A DNA stretch of 64,000 nt from Sodiomyces alkalinus F11 (GCF_003711515.1 NW_021167080.1:5226346-5290345); one strand, 5' to 3'; shown: positions 1 to 11,209, counted from the first letter of the stretch. The notes: generated from the letters alone by a model not told the origin. Made by a program: numbers and translations.

Positions 1-1876
1 AACCCGGTACCCGCCGGCGGCACCCGCACGTCCGGCCGGTACGTCCGCGGCACGTCCGAGTCCAGTAGGTCGGGGCACGTCGCCTGGCTCGCCTGGAGCA
101 TGCGCAACGTGCCCGCGCTGTGCGGATCCGCCGTCTTCTTGTGCGTCGCTTCGAACGACTCCACGAGGTCCTGCAATGACGAAGGCAGATGGTAGATCGA
201 TTCCTCCTCCTGCTCCTCCTCGATGGGTTTGATGCCGTTCGACACGCCGTTGGTCGCTGCGCCGAGGGCCGTCGCCGACTTGGGCCCTGGGGACTCGTCC
301 GTCGCAGACTTGCGCTGCCCTCTGGCCCGAGGTGGTTCTGCCGACTCCGTCGCTGTCGCCTGGGCCGGTGCCTGGGCCAGGGCCTGAGACTTGGCTGCCG
401 CCGCCTTCGACTTCTCGGCCTTTGCTGCTGCTGCTGCTGCTGTCGTCGTCGTCGTTATCGGCATCGTCGTCGTACTCGTCACCCTTGCCCCTCCTGTCTG
501 TGCTTCGCCAAGACCGTTCGACGGTGATGGGGTGGTGGCCTTTGTTTCTGCTTCCCTCGCCGCCACTGGCTGCACGAAAGAGATGGCTGGCGAGTTGGCC
601 GCACTGGTCCTGGCTTGTGCCGCCGCTGCTGCCGCTGCTGCTGGTGCTCCGGGCGTGGAGGTCGGTACCGGTGCTGCGCCTGGCGGAGGCGGTAGGGGCG
701 AGATGCCGATCTTGTCGTTGGCCGCCGCCGCCGCCGCCGCCGATGCGTACTTGAGCCCTTCCGCAGGCCGCGCCGGAAGTGACGCGGGTTTCATGACCGG
801 GCCGCCGGCTTGGTTGGTGATGGTGGTCAGGGGCGTGTGTAGGGTGGCCAGCGCGGGGAGAGGCGATTTGGTCTGCGAGCTGGGTCTCCGCGCCGCCTCG
901 GCTGCGATTTGTTTCGCCTTGCCGACGGGCCTGGAACTGGAGTCTCCGTCGGCTGCCGCATCCTCCGCCAGGGATGCGTTGTCCTGGGAAGACCCCTTGT
1001 CTTCCAGCGCCATTCCGTATACGCCTTCTTCCTCGTCGAGATTCAACTCGTCGTACATTTCTTCGTCCTCGACGAAGTCGTCGTTCATGTTGTCCGTCAC
1101 GTAGTATCGGATGTTCTCTTCGAGCTCGGTGACCTGCTCCGCCTCGATACCGCCGTTCTCCAGCGACCGCCTGATGAGCTCGAGCTTGCCTTGATGCCAC
1201 TTATGCCGTTCGATCAAGCGGTCGATCTCGGCCACACGATCGGCCTTGGCGCCGTGGCTCTTGCCCCTTTTCATGGTCGCCTGTAGCTGTTCGGATTCCG
1301 CCTCGAGCGTCTCGATTTGCTGCTCCAGCTCGTCGACTTGTGAGCTGAGGAATTCGGACGCCTCCGCCCTGGCTTGTTCTGCGGGGTCGAGCTTCGCTGA
1401 AGACGCTAGCCCTTCTTTCGAGTACGCTTTTGTCTTCATGGCCTTTTCCACTGCCTTGAACCTCTCCATTTGCTAAATAGTGTGGGGGCGGATTGAAATG
1501 GTCCGTTAGCCAAGGCGCCCTCAGTGAACGACGCCAGAGCACGGGAGGAATGGGGAAAATGAAAAGGGGGAAGGGATAAGAAGGACAAAGTGAAACAACT
1601 GGGGGGAGGGGCGAGTCGAACCGTCTCAATCAACTTTCGATGGTCGAGTAGCGGGCCTTTATCCTTGATGTCGTTGCTAGCAGCCCAAGTCTTGATTTGG
1701 TCTCGCAGCCTCTGCAGCTTCTTGATCTCCCGCTTGAGGTTGTCCTCGAGCTTCTCTTTCTGTGACACATTGTTGGATTGCTCTATCTTCTCGTAGATGG
1801 CCTCGAACTCTGAAACACCTTCTGCCACCTTCTTGAAGCACTTGTCGACTTCCTGTTGGAGTTTTCTCGCCGCCAT
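1..1876 (-). CDS. NOT3: NOT3/NOT5 subunit of the CCR4-NOT complex (partial, C-terminus beyond left edge)
   Basis: This is a scaffold subunit of the CCR4-NOT deadenylase and transcription-regulation complex, acting in nucleus and cytoplasm. Exon 1 is 1622-1876 (85 codons, starting [17 protein letters not shown]). A 149-bp intron follows at 1473-1621, with acceptor TTTAG before CAAATGGAGAGG. Exon 2 is 1-1472 and stays open to the window edge, giving about 575 visible residues. The join restores the family's conserved run [16 protein letters not shown]. The first ~200 residues are charged and coiled-coil, as in the Not3 N-terminal domain. The middle is low-complexity with two poly-Ala runs near residues 330 and 360. 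The conserved block [15 protein letters not shown] is near residue 520, followed by DVPRTYRP. The C-terminal NOT box lies outside the window. The donor GTTCGA is unusual. The gene is divergent from the deacylase gene. Confidence 0.93.
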
Positions 1877-2803
1877 GGTGAAGAACGCATGTACGGGTTG
1901 GCCCTCGTTCGGATAGAGTGGGATGGGATGTCGTCGCTGGCGGGAACTCGATCGGTCGGTCGTAGGAGTTGTGCCCTCATATAATTACGGCGCTGACGTA
2001 TTCGTGGTCCTCTCCAAGATGTTCTGCTGACACGGAGGTTCGGTAAGAACGGAAGGAAAGTGCGTGGTGGTAGTGGTGGTAGTGGTGGTAGTGGTGGTGG
2101 TGAATGCGACTGCTAGTAGGGAAAGTAGTGTACAGTGTTCGCCAACTGGATGGCGCTGAGCTCAGCCAATAGGATGAGAAGGTATCCGGTACACCGAGAC
2201 CGTTAAACTGGGCTGAGCGGTAAGGCGAGTCAAACAGTGTCCGGACGGTGTTGGAAAGGACAAGGACAGGAAAAAAAGAGCCAGGCAAACGGAACAGTGT
2301 TTGCTTTAAAGGAAAGTGCGGTTTGCCTATGGGTTTTCTGATTTATACAAGGCATCCATAGCGAAAACTCTTGCCGACGATATCGCATAGAAGGTATTAT
2401 GGAAGGTGCAGGTACTGGTACGACTTGCCGTATCGAGACCCATAGTTAGTTCCATTACTTGTCCTATCAGAGAGTTGAAACAGCACGGACGTGTTCGCAC
2501 TAATAAACCCGGTTCTTTGCCTGGAGGATCTTTGGTGAAGGTATCATGGTACCTCGCATCTCGCATCTCGCACTCATTCTCTGCCAACCTGGAAGTAAGG
2601 GTAAGGTAAGGTGGTCAGCATTGCAGCATTATGCGCCTTTTAGAGGCCCAGTTTTGTGTCTGTCTATGAGGATCATAGATCGACTGTGTTTTCTGGCTGG
2701 CTGCCGATTCTTACTATTTCCTTTGCATGTTTGGTCTCATCTGGGGACAACGAAGTAGGGCGTCTCGATTTACTTTGCCGTCTCCCTCTTATAGACCGGC
2801 ACT
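1877..2803. other. Divergent intergenic region NOT3 / DTD
   Basis: This 0.9-kb region carries the promoters of two divergently transcribed genes. A GGTAGT/GGTGGT trinucleotide-type repeat lies at about 2064-2100. I see no supported gene. Confidence 0.6.
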
Positions 2804-3573
2804 ATGAAAGGTAACTTCGTGTCTCTTTTCATATGCCTATGCATCTATCTTTGCATCATGTGGCTTTACTGACTGGTCGGGGTAGCTATCTTACAACGTG
2901 TCTTGTCGGCCTCGGTCACCGTCGACAAAGAGGTGGTGTCATCCATTGGGAAAGGCCTTCTCGTCTTCGCTGCCGTTGCGCCAGGAGACACCGAGAAGGA
3001 GGCTGAATCCCTAGCATCCAAGGTGCTCAAGATGAAGCTATGGGACGATGAGGCAGGGGCCCGTGTAAATAAATGCTCTCCCTTCTCTGCACCCCACCAT
3101 CACACATATCTGACTGTCCGATGATAGTGGAAGAAGAACGTCCAAGACATCAACGGAGAGGTTCTCTGCGGTATGTACAGTTGTAATTGTGTCCGTGATG
3201 CTATCCGAGCGTCTTAGTATGGCCTAAACTCATTATCATGCAGTCTCCCAGTTCACACTACTAGCAAAGACTTCCAAGGGCAATAAGCCCGACTTCCACG
3301 GCGCCATGGGGGGAGAGGAAGCAAACGGGCTTTACCATCACTTCTTTGAGAAGGTCCAAGAGGGTTATATGACAGACCGTGTGAAGAACGGCAAGTTCCA
3401 GGCCATGATGGAGGTGGCCTTGGTCAATGATGGGCCGGTATGAGGACGCCCTGAATTTCCCATGACAATTTCCCACTTTGTATATAGGTATGCTAACAGT
3501 CGCAATGCAGGTCACCCTGGAGCTTGTGGCAGGGCCCAAAGAGGGCCCCAATACAAAACCCAACCGCACATAG
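2804..3573 (+). CDS. DTD1: D-aminoacyl-tRNA deacylase (five exons)
   Basis: This cytosolic proofreading enzyme removes D-amino acids (and glycine from tRNA-Ala) from mischarged tRNAs. Exons are 2804-2810, 2886-3064, 3128-3170, 3244-3437 and 3511-3573, giving 161 aa, close to the usual 150-180. The first exon has only 7 bp, and splicing gives MKAILQRVLSASVTV, the standard family start. The two signature motifs are present: SQFTLLAK at about residues 78-85 and NDGPVT at 138-143. The latter carries the Gly-cisPro pair that screens the chiral centre, and an intron falls directly after that proline. KTSKGNKPDFHGAM is also typical of the family. All introns are 63-75 bp GT-AG. Family assignment is very secure; the gene name follows the animal and yeast orthologue. 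Confidence 0.95.
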
Positions 3574-4194
3574 CAGCTTTTACACTCTACTTCATCTTGC
3601 TTCTATACTGCGTTATGTAATAGTATATCTGAATAGATTAGATCTCGCTGTATTATATACGAGCAAAACGGGGCTTGCAGATACTAACGAGAAGGAGATA
3701 AATATGGACTTATCCTGATGATCATAAGAGATGCGGCCCTCGACATGGCACGGACTGTTGTCGGGGACAAAAAGGTACATCGGATCCCACTGAGATATTG
3801 GTCGGCCCTACCTACAGATAGTAATTGCGAACAAAAGCCAGGTGCGGTAGATGCGTGCCTGCTTTCACAGTGTTAGGGAGAGTCCCCCAAACGAGTGCCC
3901 CACGTAAGCTAGAAGCTTCCACAAACCCCACCTTCCAGACAGAGAAAAGAGGTCAGAGAGCTCCTTCACCATGGAACGGAGCAAGTACTTCACTTCATTT
4001 ACTTCGCTCTATTCTCTCACCAGTTTTCTCTCCTCTCCAGATCATACCCAATCCGCGTTCTACCCATCTTTGCAAGCTTCATACTGGAATCTTACCTTCG
4101 AACTTGATCTTCGTCCCAAGTCTAATTGGGTCTCTTGTTCTCACCATAACAATAACACCCACTCTCCTAAGCATCGCATCCCGAAAAAGACACC
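3574..4194. other. Intergenic region, cyclophilin-40 promoter and 5' leader
   Basis: This 0.6-kb region lies between two plus-strand genes. It holds a candidate heat-shock element (listed separately) and a pyrimidine-rich leader just before the cyclophilin-40 start. I see no other gene. Confidence 0.6.
3911..3920. promoter_or_regulatory. Candidate heat-shock element upstream of cyclophilin-40
   Basis: The sequence AGAAGCTTCC contains the inverted nGAAnnTTCn pair recognised by Hsf1, about 275 bp before the ATG of an Hsp90 co-chaperone gene. A further TTCCAGA half-type element follows at about 3932-3938. The yeast orthologue CPR6 is heat-inducible, so the position makes sense. One 10-bp match can occur by chance, so support is modest. 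Confidence 0.35.
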
Positions 4195-5504
4195 ATGACC
4201 GAAAAGCAGCGCACTCGCGTCTTTTTCGACATGGAGATTGGCGGCAAACCCGCCGGTCGCATCACCATGGAGCTCTATGATGATCTTGTACCCAAGACAG
4301 CCGAGAACTTCCGTGCCCTTTGCACGGGTGAGAAGGGAATTGGCAAGGCCGGCAAGCCCCTCCACTACAAAGGGTCCATCTTCCACCGTGTGATCAAGCA
4401 GTTCATGATCCAGGGTGGTGATTTTACCAATGGCGACGGTACTGGCGGCGAGTCCATCTACGGCGCCAAGTTCGAGGACGAAGCCTTCCCCATGAAGCAC
4501 GACCGTCCTTTTCTCCTTTCCATGGCCAATGCAGGCCCGAGTGCGTCTTCCCCTCTTCCCCTCTTCCTCCAACATTGCTGTTCCAACCTTTATCGGCGTC
4601 TTTTTTCCCTTTTCCCCCTTTTCCCCCTTTTTTCCCTTTTTTTCTTCTTCCTCCTGTACATACCCGATGCACACATAGCAAAGGCTCCATAAACTGACCA
4701 AGTCTTTCTGCTGCAGACACAAACGGCTCCCAGTTCTTCATCACCACGGTTCCCACACCACACCTCGACAACAAGCACGTCGTCTTCGGCGAGGTTCTCA
4801 ACGGAAAGTCGGTGGTCCGCAAGATCGAGAACCTCCCCGCCCAGGCCGGCGACAAGCCCAACAAAGACGCCGTCATCGCCGACTGCGGTGTCCTGTCGGC
4901 CGACGAAGCTCTCGCCGCCGACACCAAGGCTCCCGATGCCCTGGGAGACACATACGAGGACTTCCCCGAAGACTGCGCCAACCCCCCCGAGGCCAAAGAC
5001 GTCCTCACCATCGCCACCGCCTGCAAGGATTTCGGCAACCGCGCCTTTAAGGCCGGCGACCTGTCCCTAGGCCTAGACAAGTACCAGAAAGGTCTCCGCT
5101 ACCTCAACGAGGAGCCCGAGCTCGACGCCCTCCCCGAGGCCGAACGCGGCCCGCTCCAGGCCCAGCTCGACGCCCTCCGCTTCAATCTCAACAACAACTC
5201 GGCTCTCCTCAACGTCAAGCTCGAGGCTTGGGACGACGCCGTCCGCGCCGCCGAAGCCGCCCTCGCCGCGGCCGACCGGAAGGGCGTCGAGATCAAGGAC
5301 GCCGACCGCGCCAAGGCGCTCTACCGTCGCGGTTTCGCCTACGTCCGCCTGAAGGACGACGAAACTGCCCTCTCCGACTTGAATGCTGCCCACAAGCTCG
5401 TGCCGTCCGACGGTGCGATTCTCAACGAGCTCAACGCTGTCAAGAAGAGGGAAGACGCCCGCATTGCCAAGGAAAAGGCCGCTTTTAAGAAGTTCTTCAC
5501 CTAA
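4195..5504 (+). CDS. CPR6: Cyclophilin-40 peptidyl-prolyl isomerase, Hsp90 co-chaperone
   Basis: This is a cytosolic/nuclear cis-trans prolyl isomerase that docks on Hsp90 through TPR repeats. Exon 1 is 4195-4540 and exon 2 is 4717-5504, with a 176-bp GT-AG intron rich in C and T. The protein is 377 aa, the usual Cyp40 length. The cyclophilin domain covers residues 8-170 and contains [20 protein letters not shown] and GSQFFIT. The residue equivalent to Trp121 of CypA is His131 ([13 protein letters not shown]), the Cyp40-type change that lowers cyclosporin A affinity in characterised members. Three TPR motifs fill residues 212-370, ending in a basic KKF tail. A possible heat-shock element lies upstream. 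The gene is convergent with the RasGAP gene. Confidence 0.96.
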
Positions 5505-6456
5505 GAGATGTTCTCAGGACAGTGGGAAAGAAGAAAGTTGAAGAGGAAAATAAAAATAAAAATAAAAAAGAAACATAAATAAATAAAAGAAGAACGACAC
5601 AATAATGTCTTCCGGTGTATTCGGTCATGGAATGGTAGAGTGACCCTGTGGATGCATTTTGGACTTGGTCGGACAGGCGTGTGTGGGAAGGTATTAAACA
5701 AGAGGACTACCAAGGCCATGTATGATAAACAGCACAAGGGAGACGAATACTTTCCCATAATGAATCAACGAGGCGATATGACACAGGGAATGTTCACATG
5801 AGACTCGTCAAAAAGATCATGAGCTGAGGGTTTGCTTTCATCAAAACAGGGTGTAACGTTATGTACAAGGGTAGATGTATATGTACGTTCACCTCGTTAT
5901 ATCTGTTCACCTCGGTATATCGAGAAGAAGAGATGAAATAGGACTCTCTCATCCCTCCCTGTCGTACTAACACACAAGAGACACCAAGAGATATCATTCA
6001 CCACTGGGAGACCGCCTCTCGGGTGCCTTGCCGCTTTTAAGATATTGCAGAGACCCCTCTTCTTCCCCTATACCAATGGCAGGCGGGGATAGCTTTTGAG
6101 CTTTTCTTCATAACCCCCTTTCTTTATTCCGCCGTTTCTTCCTCCCCTAGATACTGCACAGCTTAAACATGTACTGGAGTAAAAGCCTCTCCCTCGACCA
6201 TAGACCATAGAGCCAATAGTGAGAATACAGTGCCATAATCCCCGCGTACCTTGACTTCCTTTTTCTCCGCCTTGACATATATCAAGAGAGATGCCGAGAA
6301 TAATGAGAGTAATAGCGCAGCCTTCCTTCGGCACGTATATGATGACAGTGCGGCTGTTGTCCGCACGGCGGAAATAGAAGTCCGGCGCTCTCGGATAGAC
6401 CTTATATTTGGTAGGCAGGTGGGGAAACGGAGCCACGAGACAAGATGCGCCCGCTC
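5505..6456. other. Convergent intergenic region (3' ends of cyclophilin-40 and RasGAP)
   Basis: An A-rich run of AAATAA-like units at about 5548-5588 probably belongs to the 3' UTR of the plus-strand gene. The remainder is unique sequence with only short ORFs and no recognisable product. Confidence 0.6.
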
Positions 6457-9400
6457 CTAAGCCTCCTGGTCCCATGGCCTTTCAGTGCTTTTCCCCGTCC
6501 TCGTACGGGGTGACGCGCTCTCCGGCGACTCGCCCCTGGCGAACGGCTTCATAATGCCCGAGAGAATCGTCCTCGTCGATCGCCCGCCGCCACCTCCACC
6601 TCCACCACCGCCACCGTTGCGCTTCAATGTGTTCCCCCCGCCGGTGGATAGAGGTAACGAGGACGACGACGTCGTCGTTTCCGAATAACCAGACACATGC
6701 CGCGCCGAGACCGTCTCTCTACCCCTGCGGTATTCGCGGCTGCGCTGTGCCGATATCTGAGAGAGTTCCGCCGCTGCCACGTCGCTGCCCGCAGAGCCTG
6801 GGGGTCGTGCCATTCCGCCGTCGTTGTAGGTGTGGCGGTCCGAGGATGAGGATGGCGGGACGCTCCCGTACGACTCGTTGATGGCGTCAAGGGTGGTCTT
6901 ATCGAGGGTTTCTGCAAGGTCGGAGACGGACTGGTGCGAGACGACATCGGGACCGCACTGTGCTTCCATCTTGGCATAGCAACTGTCGGCACGCTTCTGA
7001 AGAGCGATACACATGTCGTTGAAAATGAGAATGTCATCTTCCCCGCCGCTCGTAGGGGAAGAACGGGCGGAGACCGACCCGTTGAACGGATTAATGTCCG
7101 TCCAAAGCTTGACGAGCGCAGCGCAGTTGCGCGCCTCGTCGATGAGATGGGGCAGAGCCGGGAAACCTTCGCGAGCTGTGGGGGCGAGCCGCCCGAGGAC
7201 GGTCATCGGGGTAGAGTACGACGGCGCAAGCGCGGCCTGGGCCCGTTCGGTAGGAATGGCGCAGATGGCGTCCATGTAATCCTTGACCGCCTGCCGCTGC
7301 GCTGCGAGGAACTTGTTCATGGGTTCCATCCATTCCTCTTTCTTGCCGAAAGTCGAAATGTTGCCGAGCGCCTGCAGGGCCTTGGCGATGAGTGTGAACG
7401 TCCGCTGCGCACGCGGTTGTGGGTGGTCCCGCAGGAGACCAAAGAGCTTGGGGCTCAGAATCGCAGGGCAGATGAAGCGAAGGAAAAGGAAGCTCGACAC
7501 GCTCGTGTACGCCACGGTCCGAAGCCAGTCGCCGTACCGATCCTCTGCCACCGACCGAACGTATTTCAAGACAGCCCGCAGTTCAGGCGGGCACTTGCCG
7601 GGTTCCCGGCTGATACAATGCCACACCTCGTTGACCATCTGGATGAGCCGGTTCCAATTCTGGCTGAGATCCTCTCCCGGACGTAGCCTGTTGGGGTCAA
7701 CTTCGCAATTCGGGTTGAGCTCGTTGATTTCGTTCATCTTGGCCTGCAGCATATGGTCAAGGTACTCCTTGCCCGCACGTCGCATGTGGAACTCGAGCGC
7801 ATGCGTCAACAGCGTGTTCCCTCTAAACAGCAGGTTCGCTTCGCCGGCCAGGGATTTGCCCGCCTTGCGGAGCTGCTCCTGGTCGCTGGTGGACTCGAGC
7901 GACTCGTTGGACTTCAGACGGCGGCTGAAGCGAAACTTTTTGATCTGCGCTTGGCTTCCGACTCCGTCTATCTCGTCCTCGATCAGGGTCTGCAGCCAGT
8001 CGTTGGCCTGTCCCGACACCTGAAAGATGTTGAGAAACAACTCGGACAACCTCCTTAACTGCCCCGGCAGAGCATGGGCGATTTGGGCCGTTAGGCCCGA
8101 AGGGAAGTTGTGCAACAGGCTCGAGAGACCCTTGTACTCCTTGGAGTGAAGGACGACGAGCTCGTCGTGGTGGATCTTGACTAGCATGGTCCCGACCACC
8201 TGCTGCCGTTCGTCGTAGACCTCGAGCCAGCCTTCGAAATCCTTACCCTGCTCTACTTGATCCATGGTGATGTCCACCGACCCGTAGGGCGCTTCAGACA
8301 CGGAGGTAGCAGACCTCGAAGAACCCGAGCCCAGGTGGCCCTGCGGGTGAAGCGCATCGGGATTCCCATCTACCCGTTTGAGGAGAATAGACAAGAAGGG
8401 CATCTCCGAGGGGAAATCGGCGAAGTGGTATTCCTCTCGCCAGTAAGGGTTTTTCGTTGCACGTCTCACAGGCGTCCTCGCGCGAACCTCGCCGTCGAGG
8501 ATAACCTCGGCTAGATAGCTCCCCACGAGCGGGTCGGCCTCGACCCTGGCGAGACGTTCGTTCTGGGCGGGGGCCTCCTGTAGCCCGTTCCTCGGTTTCA
8601 GCTTGGCCTCGGTGACGCGCATGCTGATGGTCTTCTCCAACCGGAATATCTCTCCGGGCAGGTCTGCCTCGAGGTCGAGGACTTCCACCACCTGCTGGTC
8701 TTCTCCCGGCGGACCCAGGTGATAGATCTCCGGCAGAGCGAATGCCCGGAGAAGGACGTACCAAACCTCGAGGAGTACGCGATTCTCGAGAGCTATGTAC
8801 ACCGGTCGGAAGATGGACAGCTGGGTGGAGACAGAAGAGTAGCGGGGAAAGATGGCAAGGCAGTGCTGTTCGTCTAGTACCGACACATCAAGCTGTTGGA
8901 TGGCGCACCGGGACAGCTGGGACAGCTCGACAACGGCAATGACACCATCGCCATCATGTGTCGTCAACCTGATCTCGCCGTTGTCGTGCAGTAAGCACGA
9001 CACTAACCTCCAGGACGTTGCCGGGGACCGCAAATCTCGTGTGGACGGCCTCTTAACGATGGCACGGGGAGACGTGGCCAGGCCCTTGTCCCATAGCCTG
9101 ACCTGGCCCAGCTTGATCAGAGTAGGAGTTTGCCTGGGGGGAAGGACGCCGGACTCGCGCCTTCTCGCTACCGGCCGCATCGCCCCAATGGTCGGCGACC
9201 TGCTTCCGTTGACATTCGAGAGCCTAATCTTAGGTGGTCGGAGCTGTTGCCAACAGAGCAGGGCGGCTAACCACAAATCACGCTCGACGGCGACCAGCGG
9301 ATACAAGAGCAACTCGGCCGGTGTCTGGTTGGGGGCAGAAGATGCGGATACGATGGCTAGGCAGCGCTTCTCGGGGTCGGACAGATCGACAGGCGACACT

Positions 9401-10446
9401 CGACACCCCCGCAGATCGGGGATCAATATGGGGTGGAAAGGGCCATTGTGACCTGTATCAACCATCAGGGCGCCCCTCTCTTCGTCGATGTATCCCACGC
9501 CGCTATGCCAGGCACCAGTCCCGTCGTTCTGGTACTCAATCTCGCCTCGCATCCGGCCGCACAACGTCTTCATCAAAAGCAGCATTTTGTTGGCATCGTC
9601 GGTCGGGATGGGAATCGGCAGCGAGTCCACGGCGGGAACAGTGGGCTGGGGGGACGTCGGTCGAGAGGCCTGGCGCTTGACGAGGCGCCTTGTTGAACTG
9701 GACGGCTTTTTCTCTTTGGGGGCTGCTGCGGTGCTCGCGGAGTGGAGGTCGGAAGACCTCGTCTGGGCCAGGGACGAGTAGCTTACCGAGTCGATGGGTA
9801 TCGGCGGGGGGTGGCGTGCCTCGTCGAAGAGGGGCTGAGAGCTGGAAGAGGAGAAGGAGCCGACCCGGTGACGGCCTTCGGGCGATGCGGCGGATGAGGC
9901 GGCGGCGGCGGCGGATGCGGATACGGCTGCGGAGACGAACTGCTGGCGGAAGGCGCCGTCCATGGTGTGTGTCCGGGGGCGTAGTGTGCCGCTAGTTTGT
10001 CTGAGCGGGGGGCTCGAGGACGTGCTATCGTAAGAGGCGCCGAAAGACAAGTCGTTGAACACGACGCCCTGGCGCCGCGCGAAGTCGCCAGGGCGGGCAA
10101 TGGACCTGGGAGAGGTCTGGGATGAAGTGGAGCTCATGGTCCGGGCGAGACTGGAGGAGGCAGAGGCGGGCTCTTGAACAGGTGCGTAGGGGACGGGGTA
10201 GGCGGCGGCGGTGGAGGGGGAGATGGGGTCGCGGTCGGGCAAGTCTGGAGTCACGGCACGGATGGTGGTGTGCTCCGAGATGGTCGAACGAAAGGCGGAG
10301 TGAAGGTTATTAGCGGAAATGCGCTCGAGGCCTCCTCGTGACTGGGGCGACTGCGGGTCGGAAGTCGGACTTCGTGGCCAGTCGAGAGGCGGTGTGGTGT
10401 TGAGTGTCTGGGGACCACTGGTCTGCGAGGGTCGACGGTCCATCAC
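6457..10446 (-). CDS. BUD2: Ras GTPase-activating protein, Bud2/Cla2 type
   Basis: This is a GTPase-activating protein for a Ras-family GTPase. The closest functional model is yeast Bud2, which acts on Rsr1 in polarity-site selection. It is one intronless ORF of 1329 aa starting MMDRRPSQTSG. Residues 1-280 are Ser/Pro-rich and disordered. Two PH-like stretches lie near 285-410 and 440-575, and a C2-like domain near 630-770. The RasGAP domain spans about 790-1110, with the arginine-finger motif LLFRGNTLLT near residue 874 and the structural motif FLFLRFICPAI near 988. The C-terminal tail is Ser-rich and contains a run of 12 Gly near 1280. The PH-C2-RasGAP order and size fit Bud2 better than Ira or NF1. 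Target GTPase and symbol are inferred. Confidence 0.88.
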   Translation of the reverse strand: MMDRRPSQTSGPQTLNTTPPLDWPRSPTSDPQSPQSRGGLERISANNLHSAFRSTISEHTTIRAVTPDLPDRDPISPSTAAAYPVPYAPVQEPASASSSLARTMSSTSSQTSPRSIARPGDFARRQGVVFNDLSFGASYDSTSSSPPLRQTSGTLRPRTHTMDGAFRQQFVSAAVSASAAAAASSAASPEGRHRVGSFSSSSSQPLFDEARHPPPIPIDSVSYSSLAQTRSSDLHSASTAAAPKEKKPSSSTRRLVKRQASRPTSPQPTVPAVDSLPIPIPTDDANKMLLLMKTLCGRMRGEIEYQNDGTGAWHSGVGYIDEERGALMVDTGHNGPFHPILIPDLRGCRVSPVDLSDPEKRCLAIVSASSAPNQTPAELLLYPLVAVERDLWLAALLCWQQLRPPKIRLSNVNGSRSPTIGAMRPVARRRESGVLPPRQTPTLIKLGQVRLWDKGLATSPRAIVKRPSTRDLRSPATSWRLVSCLLHDNGEIRLTTHDGDGVIAVVELSQLSRCAIQQLDVSVLDEQHCLAIFPRYSSVSTQLSIFRPVYIALENRVLLEVWYVLLRAFALPEIYHLGPPGEDQQVVEVLDLEADLPGEIFRLEKTISMRVTEAKLKPRNGLQEAPAQNERLARVEADPLVGSYLAEVILDGEVRARTPVRRATKNPYWREEYHFADFPSEMPFLSILLKRVDGNPDALHPQGHLGSGSSRSATSVSEAPYGSVDITMDQVEQGKDFEGWLEVYDERQQVVGTMLVKIHHDELVVLHSKEYKGLSSLLHNFPSGLTAQIAHALPGQLRRLSELFLNIFQVSGQANDWLQTLIEDEIDGVGSQAQIKKFRFSRRLKSNESLESTSDQEQLRKAGKSLAGEANLLFRGNTLLTHALEFHMRRAGKEYLDHMLQAKMNEINELNPNCEVDPNRLRPGEDLSQNWNRLIQMVNEVWHCISREPGKCPPELRAVLKYVRSVAEDRYGDWLRTVAYTSVSSFLFLRFICPAILSPKLFGLLRDHPQPRAQRTFTLIAKALQALGNISTFGKKEEWMEPMNKFLAAQRQAVKDYMDAICAIPTERAQAALAPSYSTPMTVLGRLAPTAREGFPALPHLIDEARNCAALVKLWTDINPFNGSVSARSSPTSGGEDDILIFNDMCIALQKRADSCYAKMEAQCGPDVVSHQSVSDLAETLDKTTLDAINESYGSVPPSSSSDRHTYNDGGMARPPGSAGSDVAAAELSQISAQRSREYRRGRETVSARHVSGYSETTTSSSSLPLSTGGGNTLKRNGGGGGGGGGGGRSTRTILSGIMKPFARGESPESASPRTRTGKSTERPWDQEA

Positions 10447-10955
10447 GGCGGAGGTGGAGGCGGCGGCAGCGGCAGCGGCAGCGGCAGGGGATGTTGATGC
10501 TCAGAAGGCGGCCAATGGCAAGGGCAAGTGCGAGGGCAGAACAGGAGTAGCACAGGTTGGATCATCCCATCGTCGGGGAGATATACACCAGCGTGATGCG
10601 ACGTGGTGCGTGATGCGCGATGTTTGAGGGGTGATTGCGGTATTGCGGGATGCGTCGAGATGGGTGTTACGATCTCAGAGAGGGGGGGGGGGTCCTTGAA
10701 TGCGGGTGAGAGTAGTCCGCGCTCCAGCACCCGCGTCAGCGGTCACTCGTCCTGTTCAGAAACGAACACGTACGCAAACTGGTGGTTCGAGACGAGAGCT
10801 GCTCTGAGCTGAGATTGTTAGTGACCTCCGCATAGGATCGCCAAATCCTTGGCATAGTCGAGAGACGAGATAAGGGTTGAAGAAGGTATCCAGCGATCTC
10901 GCAATGCAGCAACCGGTAAAAAGCGTTTAGTAGAAGTTGGGGGGTGAGGTTCACG

Positions 10956-11209
10956 GTAGAGAGGTAGAGAGGTAGAGAGGTAGAGAGGTAGAGAGGTAGA
11001 GAGGTAGAGAGGTAGAGAGGTAGAGAGGTAGAGAGGTAGAGAGGTAGAGGGAGGGGAGAGCCTGAGAGGTAGAGAGGTAGAGAGGTAGAGAGGTAGAGAG
11101 GTAGAGAGGTAGAGAGGTAGAGAGGTAGAGAGGTAGAGAGGTAGAGAGGTAGAGAGGTAGAGAGGTAGAGAGGTAGAGAGGTAGAGGGAGGGGAGAGCCT
11201 GAGAGGTAG
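10956..11209. repeat. Minisatellite of octamer GAGGTAGA with higher-order duplication
   Basis: About 250 bp consists almost wholly of tandem GAGGTAGA units. Two arrays each end in the same 17-bp interruption, GGGAGGGGAGAGCCTGA, followed by another GAGGTAG. The identical 32-bp junctions lie at 11041-11072 and 11178-11209, that is 137 bp apart. This shows that a block of array plus interruption was duplicated, not just single octamers. The array is strongly purine-biased on the plus strand. It lies about 0.5 kb upstream of the RasGAP start. Confidence 0.95.

Noticed and set aside
391..1104. Plus-strand ORF of 237 aa over the NOT3 gene
   Set aside because: It is the antisense of NOT3 exon 2; its Ala/Val runs are the complement of the low-complexity codons there.
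4424..5080. Minus-strand ORF of 218 aa over cyclophilin-40
   Set aside because: It crosses the intron and both exons of a well-conserved gene on the other strand and shows no features.
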